DNA from: Faecalibacterium sp. An122
GTDB lineage: Bacteria; Bacillota; Clostridia; Oscillospirales; Ruminococcaceae
Assembly: GCF_002160895.1 (NCBI RefSeq)
Contig: NZ_NFLL01000004.1
Span: forward strand, 62,001 to 126,000
Direction of reading: 5' to 3'
DNA length: 64,000 bases
Shown: one piece after another, positions 16,763 through 25,058 of the stretch
How the letters are laid out: every line of letters starts with the position of its first letter
Numbering within the stretch: the first letter of the stretch is position 1
Made by a program: the position numbers and the translations under genes
Notes under the pieces: model-generated
The model's database searches: none
What the model was told of the DNA's origin: nothing
The model's input: only the letters and a program-made list of their open reading frames with translations

Positions 16763-18584
16763 GGGGTTTGGTCTCCTTTCCGCAGCGTTCCAGCGGCAGA
16801 CGCAGCCGCACACAGGTCAAAACATTGGGCTCGCTCTCCACCTCCATCTGGGCCTGGGGGCCAAAATGGAGCCGCAGCCGGGCCAGCACATTCTCCAGCC
16901 CGATGCTGGTGTTGTCGTCGCTGGTGCGGGGCCGGCCCTTGAGAATCCGGGCGATTTGCTCAGGGGTCATCCCACGGCCGTTGTCCTTCACCGCCAGGCA
17001 GAGGCTGTCCCCCTCCTGATAGACCGACACCGTCACCTGGCCCATCTCCTCGTCCAGGTCGGCCAGGCCGTGGGTGATGGAGTTTTCCACCACCGGCTGG
17101 AGAATCAGCCGGGGCAGCAGATAATCCTCGCACCCGGGCTGAATCGCATAGTGGACCTCGAAACATTCGCTGTAGCGAATCCGCATCAGGTAGACGTAGC
17201 TGTCCAGGACGGCCAGCTCCTCCCGCACTGTGTACAGGCTGACGTTGCTGCGGAAGGAACAGGACACAATGCTGATGAGGGCCGCCGCCATATCCCGGAT
17301 GCCGTCGTAGCCCGCCACCTGGGCCATGAACCGGATGGAGTTGAGGCTGTTGACCACGAAATGGGGGTTGATCTGGCTCTGGAGGGCCTGCATCTCGGCG
17401 GTATGCTTGCGGCGCTGGGCCTCGGCGTTGATGGCCAGCATGTTTTTCAGGCTCAGGACCATCTGGTTGAAGGAGTCCATCAGATCCCGGATTTCCTGAT
17501 GGCCGCTGGGCTGGACCTGGACGTCCAGATTGTTGTTTTCCAGCTGGCGCATCCCCTGAACCACCGTCTGGACCGGCACCACAATGGCGTTGAGGAAGTA
17601 CAGGGAGAACACACAGAACAGGCCCAGCAGCAGGGCCACCACCAAAAGCAGCAGTCCGCCCACCATCTGGAACCCCTGGGTCAGGAGCCGTTCCTCCACA
17701 AAGGTGACCACCGTCCACCCGGTGTCGGGGATGGAGCGGGTGCGGAACAAAAATCCGGCGGTGCTGCCGTCGGGGCGCAGGGGCGCCCGCAGGCTCTTGC
17801 TGCCGGGGGTGAACTCCCCGGCGTGCTGAGAGAAGAAGTCCCGCAGGGCGTCGTTGCCAAAGTCGCCGTAAAGGACCTGGCCCGTCTCGTCCAGCAGAAC
17901 GGTGGAGCCCAGCTCGCTGCGGCCCCGGGCCCGGCGGATGACGTCGCCGGCCTGGGTGGCGGTGAAAAAGGCCATCAGGTCAATCTGATTGCTTTTGTCC
18001 ACCGAGCGGTCCAGGGCCATGGCGGTGACCAGGACAAAGACGTTGTTCTTCTGGCCGGGATAGGTCAGCCGGACCCGGCTGGTGTCGTAGCCGCCGATGC
18101 GCACCTGATTGGGAGAGGCCTGGGCTGCCGTATACCAGGAGGCGGCGCGGACCTCGCTGGAGGTGAGCATGATCTCTTTGTTCATGTAGATGCTGCCGCC
18201 GTCCCGCATATAGAACATCCCGCCCAGAATGTCCTCCGACGGGGTCATGGCGGTGTGAAAGGCCCGTTCCAGCTGCTGGCTGGTGGTGTAATACTGTACC
18301 GTCCCGGCCGAGTCGTACACCTGGGCGGCCATGGCGGGGAACTCCCCGTCGTTGACGTACACAAAGTGGGACAGCTGCAAAGAGGCTGTCCGCACGTCGG
18401 TCTGAAGGACCGAGGCGACGCTCTCCTGGAAGGCGTCGATGGTCTCGATGGAGGCGGCCCGGATCAGGTAGCTGACAATGCTGAAAGCTCCGATGAACAC
18501 CACCAGAAGAGGAATCACCACCAGAATGATGAAGCTGCGGAAATAAAGCTGTTTGAGCACCGACTGCTTTTTTGTGCGCGCCAT
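16737..18584 (-). CDS. YesM-type sensor histidine kinase
   Basis: 615 residues. A membrane helix at about 16-38, a large extracytoplasmic sensor domain of dCache type (about 40-285), a second helix (about 290-322), a HAMP segment, then a His_kinase (PF06580) module with phospho-acceptor His408 in QSQINPHFVVNSLNSI. The common family sequence is NPHFLYNTL, so VVNSL is a mild variant. The ATP site shows VVENSITHG, DNGRGM and IGLENV. It is the partner of the overlapping YesN gene and probably senses an oligosaccharide. Confidence 0.92.
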   Translation of the reverse strand: MARTKKQSVLKQLYFRSFIILVVIPLLVVFIGAFSIVSYLIRAASIETIDAFQESVASVLQTDVRTASLQLSHFVYVNDGEFPAMAAQVYDSAGTVQYYTTSQQLERAFHTAMTPSEDILGGMFYMRDGGSIYMNKEIMLTSSEVRAASWYTAAQASPNQVRIGGYDTSRVRLTYPGQKNNVFVLVTAMALDRSVDKSNQIDLMAFFTATQAGDVIRRARGRSELGSTVLLDETGQVLYGDFGNDALRDFFSQHAGEFTPGSKSLRAPLRPDGSTAGFLFRTRSIPDTGWTVVTFVEERLLTQGFQMVGGLLLLVVALLLGLFCVFSLYFLNAIVVPVQTVVQGMRQLENNNLDVQVQPSGHQEIRDLMDSFNQMVLSLKNMLAINAEAQRRKHTAEMQALQSQINPHFVVNSLNSIRFMAQVAGYDGIRDMAAALISIVSCSFRSNVSLYTVREELAVLDSYVYLMRIRYSECFEVHYAIQPGCEDYLLPRLILQPVVENSITHGLADLDEEMGQVTVSVYQEGDSLCLAVKDNGRGMTPEQIARILKGRPRTSDDNTSIGLENVLARLRLHFGPQAQMEVESEPNVLTCVRLRLPLERCGKETKPHDTNPDRG

Positions 18585-18625
18585 AAAATCTCCCCCAAAG
18601 GCTCTGGAAGTTGTTTTGCAGATCT

Positions 18626-18654
18626 ATTATAAGGGTTTGCAAACTTTTTCACAA
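18626..18654 (-). promoter_or_regulatory. Promoter of the YesM-YesN kinase-regulator operon
   Basis: Minus strand: -35 TTGTGA (18649-18654), 17-bp spacer, -10 TATAAT (18626-18631). It reads into the kinase gene start at 18584. Confidence 0.7.
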
Positions 18655-18787
18655 GGGGCCCTTTGGGGGCATTTTTTTGCGGCTTTTGCAAGCGAAAAAG
18701 GGAGCCAAAAGGACACACTGGGGGAAACGCAGAAACGGTGGTAGGATGTTGTCAGGCGGCCGGGAAACGGCAGAAAGGAGCGAAACG

Positions 18788-19063
18788 ATGGCGAGAAAAA
18801 AGAACGGCAGCCTGTCAGACTTGCAGCGGACCACCGATTTGCTGAGCGGCCTGCTGGTGCAGGAGGCAAGGGCTTTGGACCAGCGGCGGCGTCAGGAGGG
18901 CGGGCCGGGGGACATGAAGGCCCTCAAGGAAATCACAGCGGTGCTCAAGGACCTGGCGGCCGTGGCCAGAAGCCTGAGCGAGCAGGGCGGCGAGAGCGGC
19001 GGGCCGGAGTGCGGCGTGGTGCTGCTGCCGCCGGTGGAGCCGGGAAAGGAGGAATCAACATGA
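18788..19063 (+). CDS. Probable small terminase-like protein of the virion block
   Basis: 91 residues from the ATG at 18788, which follows GAAAGGAG. It is basic at the N-terminus and mostly helical, with a Gly/Pro-rich tail. I do not recognise a family by sequence. The position directly before, and overlapping (ATGA), the large terminase gene is that of a small terminase or DNA-recognition subunit. It is shorter than most TerS proteins, so an accessory role is possible. No clear sigma-A promoter is visible in the 150 bp upstream. Confidence 0.6.
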   Translation: MARKKNGSLSDLQRTTDLLSGLLVQEARALDQRRRQEGGPGDMKALKEITAVLKDLAAVARSLSEQGGESGGPECGVVLLPPVEPGKEEST

Positions 19064-20505
19064 ACCGGCAGGCCCCCATTATCTGGCAGCCCCAGCCCCG
19101 GCAGCGGGCGTTTATGGAGCGCAGCGAGCCGGAAGCCCTCTATGGGGGCGCGGCCGGCGGGGGAAAGAGCGACGCGCTGGTGATCGAGGCGCTGCGGCAG
19201 GTGGACATCCCCCACTACCGGGCCCTGATTTTGCGCAAGACCTTCCCCCAGCTGAGCGACCTGGTGGACAAGAGCATGAACTACTACCGGCGGGCTTTTC
19301 CCGCCGCCCAGTACAATGCCACCGCCCACGTCTGGATTTTCCCCAGCGGGGCCAAGATCTACTTCGGGTCCATGCAGTACACCAAGGACCGCACCAACTA
19401 CCAGGGCAAGGCCTTCGACTTCATCGGCTTTGACGAGCTGACCCACTTTGAATGGGAGGAGTACAGCTACATGATGAGCCGGAACCGTCCCACCGGGCCC
19501 GGCACCCGGGTGTATATGCGGGCCACCACCAACCCCGGCGGGGTGGGCCACGGCTGGGTCAAGGAGCGGTTCATCACCCCTGCCCCCGCCGGCACCCCCA
19601 TTCTGGAGGACTACCAGGTGCGGATGCCCGACGGCACCACCCGGACCTTCACCCGGGCCAGGGTGTTCATCCCTTCCAGCGTCTTTGACAACCCCGCCCT
19701 GCTGGCCAACGACCCGGGGTATCTGGCCAGTCTGGCCGCCCTGCCGGAGGCCGAAAAGCAGGCGCTGCTCTACGGCAGCTGGGACAGCTTTTCGGGTCAG
19801 GTGTTCACCGAGTGGCGCAACGACCCCGAACACTACCGGGACCAGCGATGGACCCATGTGGTGGAACCCTTCGAGATTCCCAAACACTGGCGGATCTGGC
19901 GGGGATACGACTTCGGGTATTCGCGGCCCTTCTCGGTGGGGTGGTATGCGGTGGACGAGGACGGCCGGATCTACCGGATCAAGGAGCTGTACGGCTGCAC
20001 CGGCCGACCCAACGAGGGTCTGCGGCTGGACCCGGTGGAACAGGCCCGGCGCATCCGGGAGGCGGAACAGAACGACCCGGTTCTCCGGGGACGGGTGATC
20101 CGCGGAGTGGCCGACCCGGCCATCTTCGACGAGAGCCGGGGGGAGAGCATTGCCGCCATGATGGAGCGGCCTCCCGCCTGCATCCACTGGTCGGGGGCGG
20201 ACAACACCCGTCTGGCCGGCAAGATGCAGATGCACTACCGTCTGGCCTTCGACGGGGAGGGGCGGCCCATGTTCCAGGTGTTCAGCACCTGCAAGCACTT
20301 TATCCGCACCATCCCGTCCCTGGTGTACGACGAGAGCAACGTGGAGGATGTGGATTCCCGTCAGGAGGACCACATCTACGACGAGTGCCGGTACGTCCTG
20401 ATGGAAAATCCCATCAGCCCGCCGGTGCGGCCTGCGCCGGCGCCACCGCCCGACGACCCGCTGGACCTGCGGCCCCGCAAGAAAACAGCATTCTACAGAA
20501 TATGA
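19060..20505 (+). CDS. terL: Phage terminase large subunit
   Basis: 481 residues from the ATG at 19060, 7 bp after AAAGGAGG. The packaging ATPase has Walker A GGAAGGGKS (29-37) and Walker B FIGFDE with Asp125-Glu126. The C-terminal RNase H-like nuclease shows acidic Asp283 (GYDFGYS) and Asp351 (GVADPAIFD). All essential residues are therefore intact. TerL docks on the portal and pumps DNA into the procapsid. It heads the structural gene order that continues with portal, scaffold and capsid. Confidence 0.93.
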   Translation: MNRQAPIIWQPQPRQRAFMERSEPEALYGGAAGGGKSDALVIEALRQVDIPHYRALILRKTFPQLSDLVDKSMNYYRRAFPAAQYNATAHVWIFPSGAKIYFGSMQYTKDRTNYQGKAFDFIGFDELTHFEWEEYSYMMSRNRPTGPGTRVYMRATTNPGGVGHGWVKERFITPAPAGTPILEDYQVRMPDGTTRTFTRARVFIPSSVFDNPALLANDPGYLASLAALPEAEKQALLYGSWDSFSGQVFTEWRNDPEHYRDQRWTHVVEPFEIPKHWRIWRGYDFGYSRPFSVGWYAVDEDGRIYRIKELYGCTGRPNEGLRLDPVEQARRIREAEQNDPVLRGRVIRGVADPAIFDESRGESIAAMMERPPACIHWSGADNTRLAGKMQMHYRLAFDGEGRPMFQVFSTCKHFIRTIPSLVYDESNVEDVDSRQEDHIYDECRYVLMENPISPPVRPAPAPPPDDPLDLRPRKKTAFYRI

Positions 20506-20514
20506 GGTGAAACC

Positions 20515-22314
20515 ATGCACGAACAGGAAATTCAGATCCAGGCCGCACCGCCCATCGGGCCGGAACAGGCCGCCGAGGCAGAGCGCATTCTGCACAAGTA
20601 CAAGGCCGGCAAGGCGGCGCTGGACCGGCGTCTCATCGACAACGAGCTGTGGTTCCGGATGGCCCACTGGAAGCAGTACAAAAACCGGATGATGGAGGGC
20701 AAGCCCCAGCCCTCCAGCGGGTGGCTGTTCAACTCCATCGCCAGCAAGCACGCCGACGCCATGGACAACTACCCCGAGCCCAACGTCCTGCCCCGGGCCG
20801 CCGACGACGAAAACACCGCCCGGATGCTGTCCAGCATTCTGCCGGTGGTGCTGGAACAGGCCGACTACGAGCAGGTCTATTCGGACAGCTGGTGGCGCAA
20901 GCTCAAGCAGGGCACCGGCGTCAAGGGCATCTTCTGGGACCCCACCGCCCGGGGCGGCATGGGCGAAATCGCCATCCGGTCCATGAACCTGCTGATGCTC
21001 TACTGGGAGCCGGGCATTATGGACATCCAGGACAGCCCCCACTTTTTCAGCCTGAGCCTGGAGGATTCGGACCAGCTGGCCGCCCGCTGGCCCCAGCTGC
21101 GGGGCCGCACCGGCGGCACCATCGATGCGGCCCGGTACATCCACGACGACAGCATCGACACCACCGACAAGAGCGTGGTGGTGGACTGGTACTACAAAAA
21201 GCCGGGCCCCGGCGGCAAGGAACTGGTCCACTACTGCAAGTTCTGCAACGGGATCGTTCTCTATGCCAGCGAAAACGACCCCCGTCTGGCCGAGAAAGGC
21301 TTCTACGACCACGGCAAGTACCCCTTTGTCTTTGACGTGCTGTTTCAGGAGGAGGACAGCCCGGCGGGCTTCGGGTACATCGACATCATGAAGGACTGCC
21401 AGAATTCCATCGACAAGATGAACCAGGCCATGGACGAAAACGTCCTGCTGGCGTCCAAACAGCGGTATGTCCTCAGCGATTCCGCCGGGGTCAACGAAGA
21501 AGAGCTGGCCGACTTTGGCCGGGACATCATCCATGTGACCGGCCGGCTCAACGACGACACCTTTCATCAGCTTCAGACCGCGGGGCTGCAGTCCAGCTCC
21601 ATCACCTACCGCAACAGCCGGGTGGACGAGCTGAAGGAAATCAGCGGCAACCGGGACATCAGCCAGGGCGGAACCTCGGGCGGCGTGACGGCGGCTTCGG
21701 CCATTGCGGCCCTGCAGGAGGCCGGCAGCAAACTGTCCCGGGATATGCTCAAGAGCGCGTACCGGGCGTTTGCCAAGGAGTGCTATCTGGTCATCGACCT
21801 GATGCGGCAGTTCTACGACGAGGAACGGGTCTTTCGCATTACGGGGGAGAAGGGACAGAACGTCTTTGTCCCGTTCAGCGGCGCAGCGCTGCGGGCCGTG
21901 CCGGCCGCCAGCGTGGGCGGCGTGGAGCTGGGCAGCCGGGAGCCGGTGTTTGATATCACCATCTCGGCGGCCAAAAAGTCCACCTTCAGCCGCCTGACCC
22001 AGAACGAGACCGCCAAGGAGTGCTACCAGCTGGGCTTTTTCAACCCGGCCAACGCCGACGCCGCTCTGGCCGCCCTGGAAATGATGGACTTTGAAGGGAT
22101 TGAGAAAGTCCGCCAGCGGGTGCGGCAGAACGGCACCATGGCCCGTCAGCTGCAGATGGCCCAGCAGCAGCTGGCCCGGCTGACCCAGGCCGCCGGAATG
22201 GTCCGGTCGGCCGGCCGGCAGAAGGCCGCCGGCGCCCGGACGGTCAGGGCGGCCCAGAGCCCCAGCCCCACAGCCGCCGCAGCCCGGGCCATGAACACCA
22301 ACACAAGGAGGTAA
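20515..22314 (+). CDS. Phage portal protein
   Basis: 599 residues, in the size range of podovirus-like (P22-type) portal proteins, following TerL by 9 bp. The sequence has a helical N-terminus, a wing/stem region and a C-terminal Gln/Ala-rich helical tail (about 530-599) such as P22-type portals use for a barrel. The central SITYRNSRVDELKEISGNRDIS region resembles portal crown segments. It forms the dodecameric DNA channel at one capsid vertex. The assignment rests on order, length and general resemblance, as no short diagnostic motif exists. Confidence 0.85.
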   Translation: MHEQEIQIQAAPPIGPEQAAEAERILHKYKAGKAALDRRLIDNELWFRMAHWKQYKNRMMEGKPQPSSGWLFNSIASKHADAMDNYPEPNVLPRAADDENTARMLSSILPVVLEQADYEQVYSDSWWRKLKQGTGVKGIFWDPTARGGMGEIAIRSMNLLMLYWEPGIMDIQDSPHFFSLSLEDSDQLAARWPQLRGRTGGTIDAARYIHDDSIDTTDKSVVVDWYYKKPGPGGKELVHYCKFCNGIVLYASENDPRLAEKGFYDHGKYPFVFDVLFQEEDSPAGFGYIDIMKDCQNSIDKMNQAMDENVLLASKQRYVLSDSAGVNEEELADFGRDIIHVTGRLNDDTFHQLQTAGLQSSSITYRNSRVDELKEISGNRDISQGGTSGGVTAASAIAALQEAGSKLSRDMLKSAYRAFAKECYLVIDLMRQFYDEERVFRITGEKGQNVFVPFSGAALRAVPAASVGGVELGSREPVFDITISAAKKSTFSRLTQNETAKECYQLGFFNPANADAALAALEMMDFEGIEKVRQRVRQNGTMARQLQMAQQQLARLTQAAGMVRSAGRQKAAGARTVRAAQSPSPTAAAARAMNTNTRR

Positions 22315-22320
22315 CAACGG

Positions 22321-23256
22321 ATGATCCAAGCAATTTACAGCGAGCTGGACGGCCCCGCCGGGGTGACCCGGCGGCTGGAGGTCAAGGGGCACGCCGGCTA
22401 CGCCCCCGCCGGCCAGGACATTGTCTGCGCCGGGGCCAGCATTCTGACGCAGGCCCTGGTCTGGATGACGGCGGAGGCCGAGCAGGCTGCCTGTACCGCG
22501 TCCGACGGCCCCGAGGGGCCCCGGGTGGTGATTACCGCCCAGCCCGGCCCCGACGCCCGGGAAAATCAGCGGATGGCCGGCGGGTTTGACCTGGCCAAGG
22601 CGGGCTTTGCCCTGCTGGCCGAGCGGTACCCCGACAACCTGCGGTTTGCCGACACCAGCAGCCGGGGCGAGGAGGGGATGATCGACCTGCAGCTCTTCGC
22701 CAAGAAGGACAAAAAGGGCCCCGCCCTCAGCCGGGAGCAGCAGCGCCAGGCTATGGCGGAGGGGACCATGGGCCGCCGCAAAAAGGCGGAGGAAACCCAG
22801 GAACCCCCGGCCCCGCCCAAGGACGCAGCCCCTCTGCGGCCCCAGGAACAGCCCCGCCGGGAGCCCATGATGGGCATTGGCGAGGTGGGCCGGTTCATCC
22901 GGGCGCTTCACCGCCAGTGGGCCCGGGAGGAGGCCGAGCTGCGCCGGGGCGACCCCAAGTTCTCGTTCCGTGAGGCGCTGAAAAGTCCCGCCATGCGCCG
23001 GATGATGCGGATGCCCGGGATGCGGATGCAGGAGGCCTACCATGCGGCCTTTTATGACCAGCTGATGGCCGGTACCGCCCGCACCGTGGAACAGGGGGTG
23101 GTGAACCGGGTCCAGGAGCGAGGCGCACGCCCCGCCGAAAACGGCATCCACAGCAAGGCCGCCGTCACCACCGCCCCCGACGTGAGCCGGATGAGTCGGG
23201 CCCAGCGGGAGGCCATCGAGCGGGAAGCCCTCCACGGGGCCAAGATCCGGCTGTAA
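22321..23256 (+). CDS. Prp-type cysteine protease fused to phage scaffold-like domain
   Basis: 311 residues. Residues 1-112 are a Prp (YsxB) domain: KGHAGYAPAGQDIVCAGAS carries the catalytic His24 and Cys36 with the 12-residue spacing known for Staphylococcus aureus Prp (His22/Cys34). Residues 119-130, GMIDLQLFAKKD, match the Prp cleavage signal LQxFA found at the N-terminus of Firmicute ribosomal protein L27. Residues 130-311 are charged, Pro-rich then helical with a basic C-terminus, as in phage scaffolds. The position between portal and capsid is where prohead protease and scaffold genes lie. I infer one polyprotein that releases a protease and a scaffold by self-cleavage after Ala127. Confidence 0.85.
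   Translation: MIQAIYSELDGPAGVTRRLEVKGHAGYAPAGQDIVCAGASILTQALVWMTAEAEQAACTASDGPEGPRVVITAQPGPDARENQRMAGGFDLAKAGFALLAERYPDNLRFADTSSRGEEGMIDLQLFAKKDKKGPALSREQQRQAMAEGTMGRRKKAEETQEPPAPPKDAAPLRPQEQPRREPMMGIGEVGRFIRALHRQWAREEAELRRGDPKFSFREALKSPAMRRMMRMPGMRMQEAYHAAFYDQLMAGTARTVEQGVVNRVQERGARPAENGIHSKAAVTTAPDVSRMSRAQREAIEREALHGAKIRL
22687..22701 (+). other. Predicted internal Prp cleavage site (LQLFA)
   Basis: Codons 123-127 of the protease-scaffold gene encode LQLFA followed by KKDKKG, close to the L27 precursor site LQFFA followed by SKKG. Cleavage after Ala127 would separate the two halves. Confidence 0.6.
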
Positions 23257-23313
23257 GTTTCAGGATACGCGCCGGCTTCGGCCGGCATGGCACGATAAAG
23301 AAAGGACGACTTT

Positions 23314-24351
23314 ATGAATCAGAACGAAATCCGCTTTGACCTGCAGTTCTTTGCCGACGCATCCAGCCAGCTGCAGAACACCACCTCCGCCTCGGGCATG
23401 ACCGCCGAGATGAAGACCTTCTATGAGAAGCGTCTGATCGACCAGGCCGAGCCCCGGCTGGTTCACGACCAGTTCGCCGACTACTACCCCATGCCGGTGG
23501 GCGGCGGCAAGACCATCGAGTTCCGCAAGTACGACAGCCTGCCCAAGGCTACCACCCCTCTGACTGAGGGCGTCACCCCCGACGGCCAGAGCCTGACCGT
23601 CTCCACCATCAAGAGCGATCTGCACCAGTACGGCGGCTGGACCCCCCTGACCGACGTGCTGCAGATGACCGCCATCGACAACAACGTGGTGCAGGCCACC
23701 CGCATTCTGGCCAGCCAGGCGGGCCGCACTCTGGACACCCTGACCCGTGACGTTCTGGCCGGCGGCACCAACGTCATCTATGCGCCCAAGGTGGCCGAGG
23801 ACGGCACCGAGACCCCCGTCAGCAGCCGTTCCGCCCTGACCCTGGACTGCAAGCTGACCCCCAAGCTGTTCTTCCAGGCAGCCGCCCAGCTGGGCGCCAT
23901 GAACGCCGACACCCTGGGCGACAGCTATGTGGCCATCATCCATCCCTACGCCGCCTACGACCTCAAGACCAGCAAGGAGTGGATCGAAGTCCACAAGTAC
24001 GCCGACCCCGAGGCCATGTACCGCGGCGAGATCGGCAAGCTGGGCAACATCCGCTTCATCGAGACCAGCGAGGCCAAGATCTGGAAGGACGAGACCTGCC
24101 CCGCCAACGGCGGCGACCATTACGCCGTGTTCGGCACCCTGGTGCTGGGCGCCCACGCCTACGGCGTCACCGAGCTGGAGGGCGGCGGCCTGGAGCACAT
24201 CGTCAAGCAGCTGGGCTATGGCGACGACCCCCTGAACCAGCGCGCTTCGGTGGGCTGGAAGGGCATGCGCGCCGCCGAGCGTCTGGTGGAACAGTACATG
24301 GTCCGTATCGAGAGCCTGTCCAGCTATTCGGCTTCGGCAGCCGCCAACTGA
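23314..24351 (+). CDS. Major capsid protein (N4-gp56 family type) with N-terminal Prp site
   Basis: 345 residues, starting after AAAGGACGA. The sequence from about residue 25 (KTFYEKRLIDQAEPRLVHDQ) and the segment GGWTPLTDVLQMT are typical of the N4-gp56-type HK97-fold capsid family. Residues 1-14 form a short leader ending FDLQFFA, the canonical Prp recognition sequence, so maturation should remove 14 residues. In Staphylococcus phage 80alpha the host Prp is known to cleave capsid and scaffold at such sites. The upstream gene supplies a Prp domain in the same operon. The gene is complete with no frameshift. Confidence 0.9.
   Translation: MNQNEIRFDLQFFADASSQLQNTTSASGMTAEMKTFYEKRLIDQAEPRLVHDQFADYYPMPVGGGKTIEFRKYDSLPKATTPLTEGVTPDGQSLTVSTIKSDLHQYGGWTPLTDVLQMTAIDNNVVQATRILASQAGRTLDTLTRDVLAGGTNVIYAPKVAEDGTETPVSSRSALTLDCKLTPKLFFQAAAQLGAMNADTLGDSYVAIIHPYAAYDLKTSKEWIEVHKYADPEAMYRGEIGKLGNIRFIETSEAKIWKDETCPANGGDHYAVFGTLVLGAHAYGVTELEGGGLEHIVKQLGYGDDPLNQRASVGWKGMRAAERLVEQYMVRIESLSSYSASAAAN
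23341..23355 (+). other. Predicted capsid maturation site (LQFFA)
   Basis: Codons 10-14 of the capsid gene encode LQFFA, identical to the canonical Prp target of ribosomal protein L27. Cleavage is expected after Ala14. Confidence 0.65.
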
Positions 24352-24380
24352 GCCAAAACGGCAGAAAGGAGAAATGACCT

Positions 24381-24596
24381 ATGGCAGAGGACAAGGTCCG
24401 CATCCGCCTGTTTAAGGACAACGGCCGCTACAAGGGCGACCTGTTCGTCAGCGTCAACGGCGTCAACTACAAGATTCGCCGGGGCGTGGAAGTGGAGGTG
24501 CCCCGGGCGGTGGCCGAGGTGCTGGAACACAGCCAGCGCCAGGACGATCTGACCGCCGCCCGCATTGCGGCGGCCGAGGACGCGGCAGGAAAGTAA
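24381..24596 (+). CDS. Small phage-block protein, function unknown
   Basis: 71 residues with AAAGGAG before the ATG. It is predicted to be a small beta domain (VRIRLFKDNGRYKGDLFVSVNGVNYKI) followed by a charged helix. It lies directly after the capsid gene and before a terminator. Capsid decoration or head-completion proteins occupy this place in many phages, but I cannot assign it by sequence. Confidence 0.7.
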   Translation: MAEDKVRIRLFKDNGRYKGDLFVSVNGVNYKIRRGVEVEVPRAVAEVLEHSQRQDDLTAARIAAAEDAAGK

Positions 24597-24604
24597 ACTG
24601 AATC

Positions 24605-24644
24605 AGCCCGGCACAGCCACAGACCGGTGTGCCGGGCTCTTTTT
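24605..24644 (+). terminator. Terminator inside the virion block, after the capsid genes
   Basis: Perfect 11-bp stem (AGCCCGGCACA / TGTGCCGGGCT) with a 12-nt loop and CTTTTT. It probably attenuates transcription so that capsid genes exceed tail genes. Confidence 0.85.
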
Positions 24645-24664
24645 CAAAGAAAGGAGGCTTGCAG

Positions 24665-25045
24665 ATGACGGCAGGCGAGGCCATCAACCAGGCCAGGGCG
24701 CTGCGCCCGGGCTGTGAGATCGGCGAAGAAACCATGAAGGAATGGCTGCGCAGAGAGGACGGGGAAATCCGCACCCGGCTTTTGGAACCCGCCGGCGCAG
24801 ACGGATTCGACGGGGTGGGGGCAGACCTGCTCTGGACCGACGGGCTGGCGGACAGCGCGGAACTGCTGGTTCCGTTCCCCTTTGACGGGATGTACCCCCA
24901 CTATCTGTCCGCCATGGTGGACGCAGCCCTGGGGGAGAACGACCGCTACAGCGGCGAGATGTCCCGCTGCAATGCGGTGCTGAGCGAGTTTGCGGTCTGG
25001 CTGCGGCGCAGTTTCCGGCCCGCGCCCCGCTCGGTGCGGTGGTAA
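24665..25045 (+). CDS. Probable head-tail connector protein
   Basis: 126 residues from the ATG at 24665, 6 bp after AAAGGAGG. It is helical with a repeated acidic/aromatic pattern, and the C-terminus is basic (WLRRSFRPAPRSVRW). Size and position (after capsid, before the large tail protein) match head-completion or adaptor proteins of podovirus-like phages, but no motif confirms it. Confidence 0.6.
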   Translation: MTAGEAINQARALRPGCEIGEETMKEWLRREDGEIRTRLLEPAGADGFDGVGADLLWTDGLADSAELLVPFPFDGMYPHYLSAMVDAALGENDRYSGEMSRCNAVLSEFAVWLRRSFRPAPRSVRW

Positions 25046-25058
25046 AGGGGGGAGCAGT

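Noticed and set aside
22321-22660. Prp domain as the host ribosomal protease gene
   Set aside because: Host prp lies between the L21 and L27 genes; here it is fused to a scaffold-like part and flanked by portal and capsid genes.
18892-23235. A 1447-codon open frame on the minus strand opposite the phage genes
   Set aside because: It is antisense to four intact, motif-bearing genes with their own ribosome sites. Long open frames opposite GC-rich genes arise from codon bias; the translation is Gly/His/Val-rich without domains.
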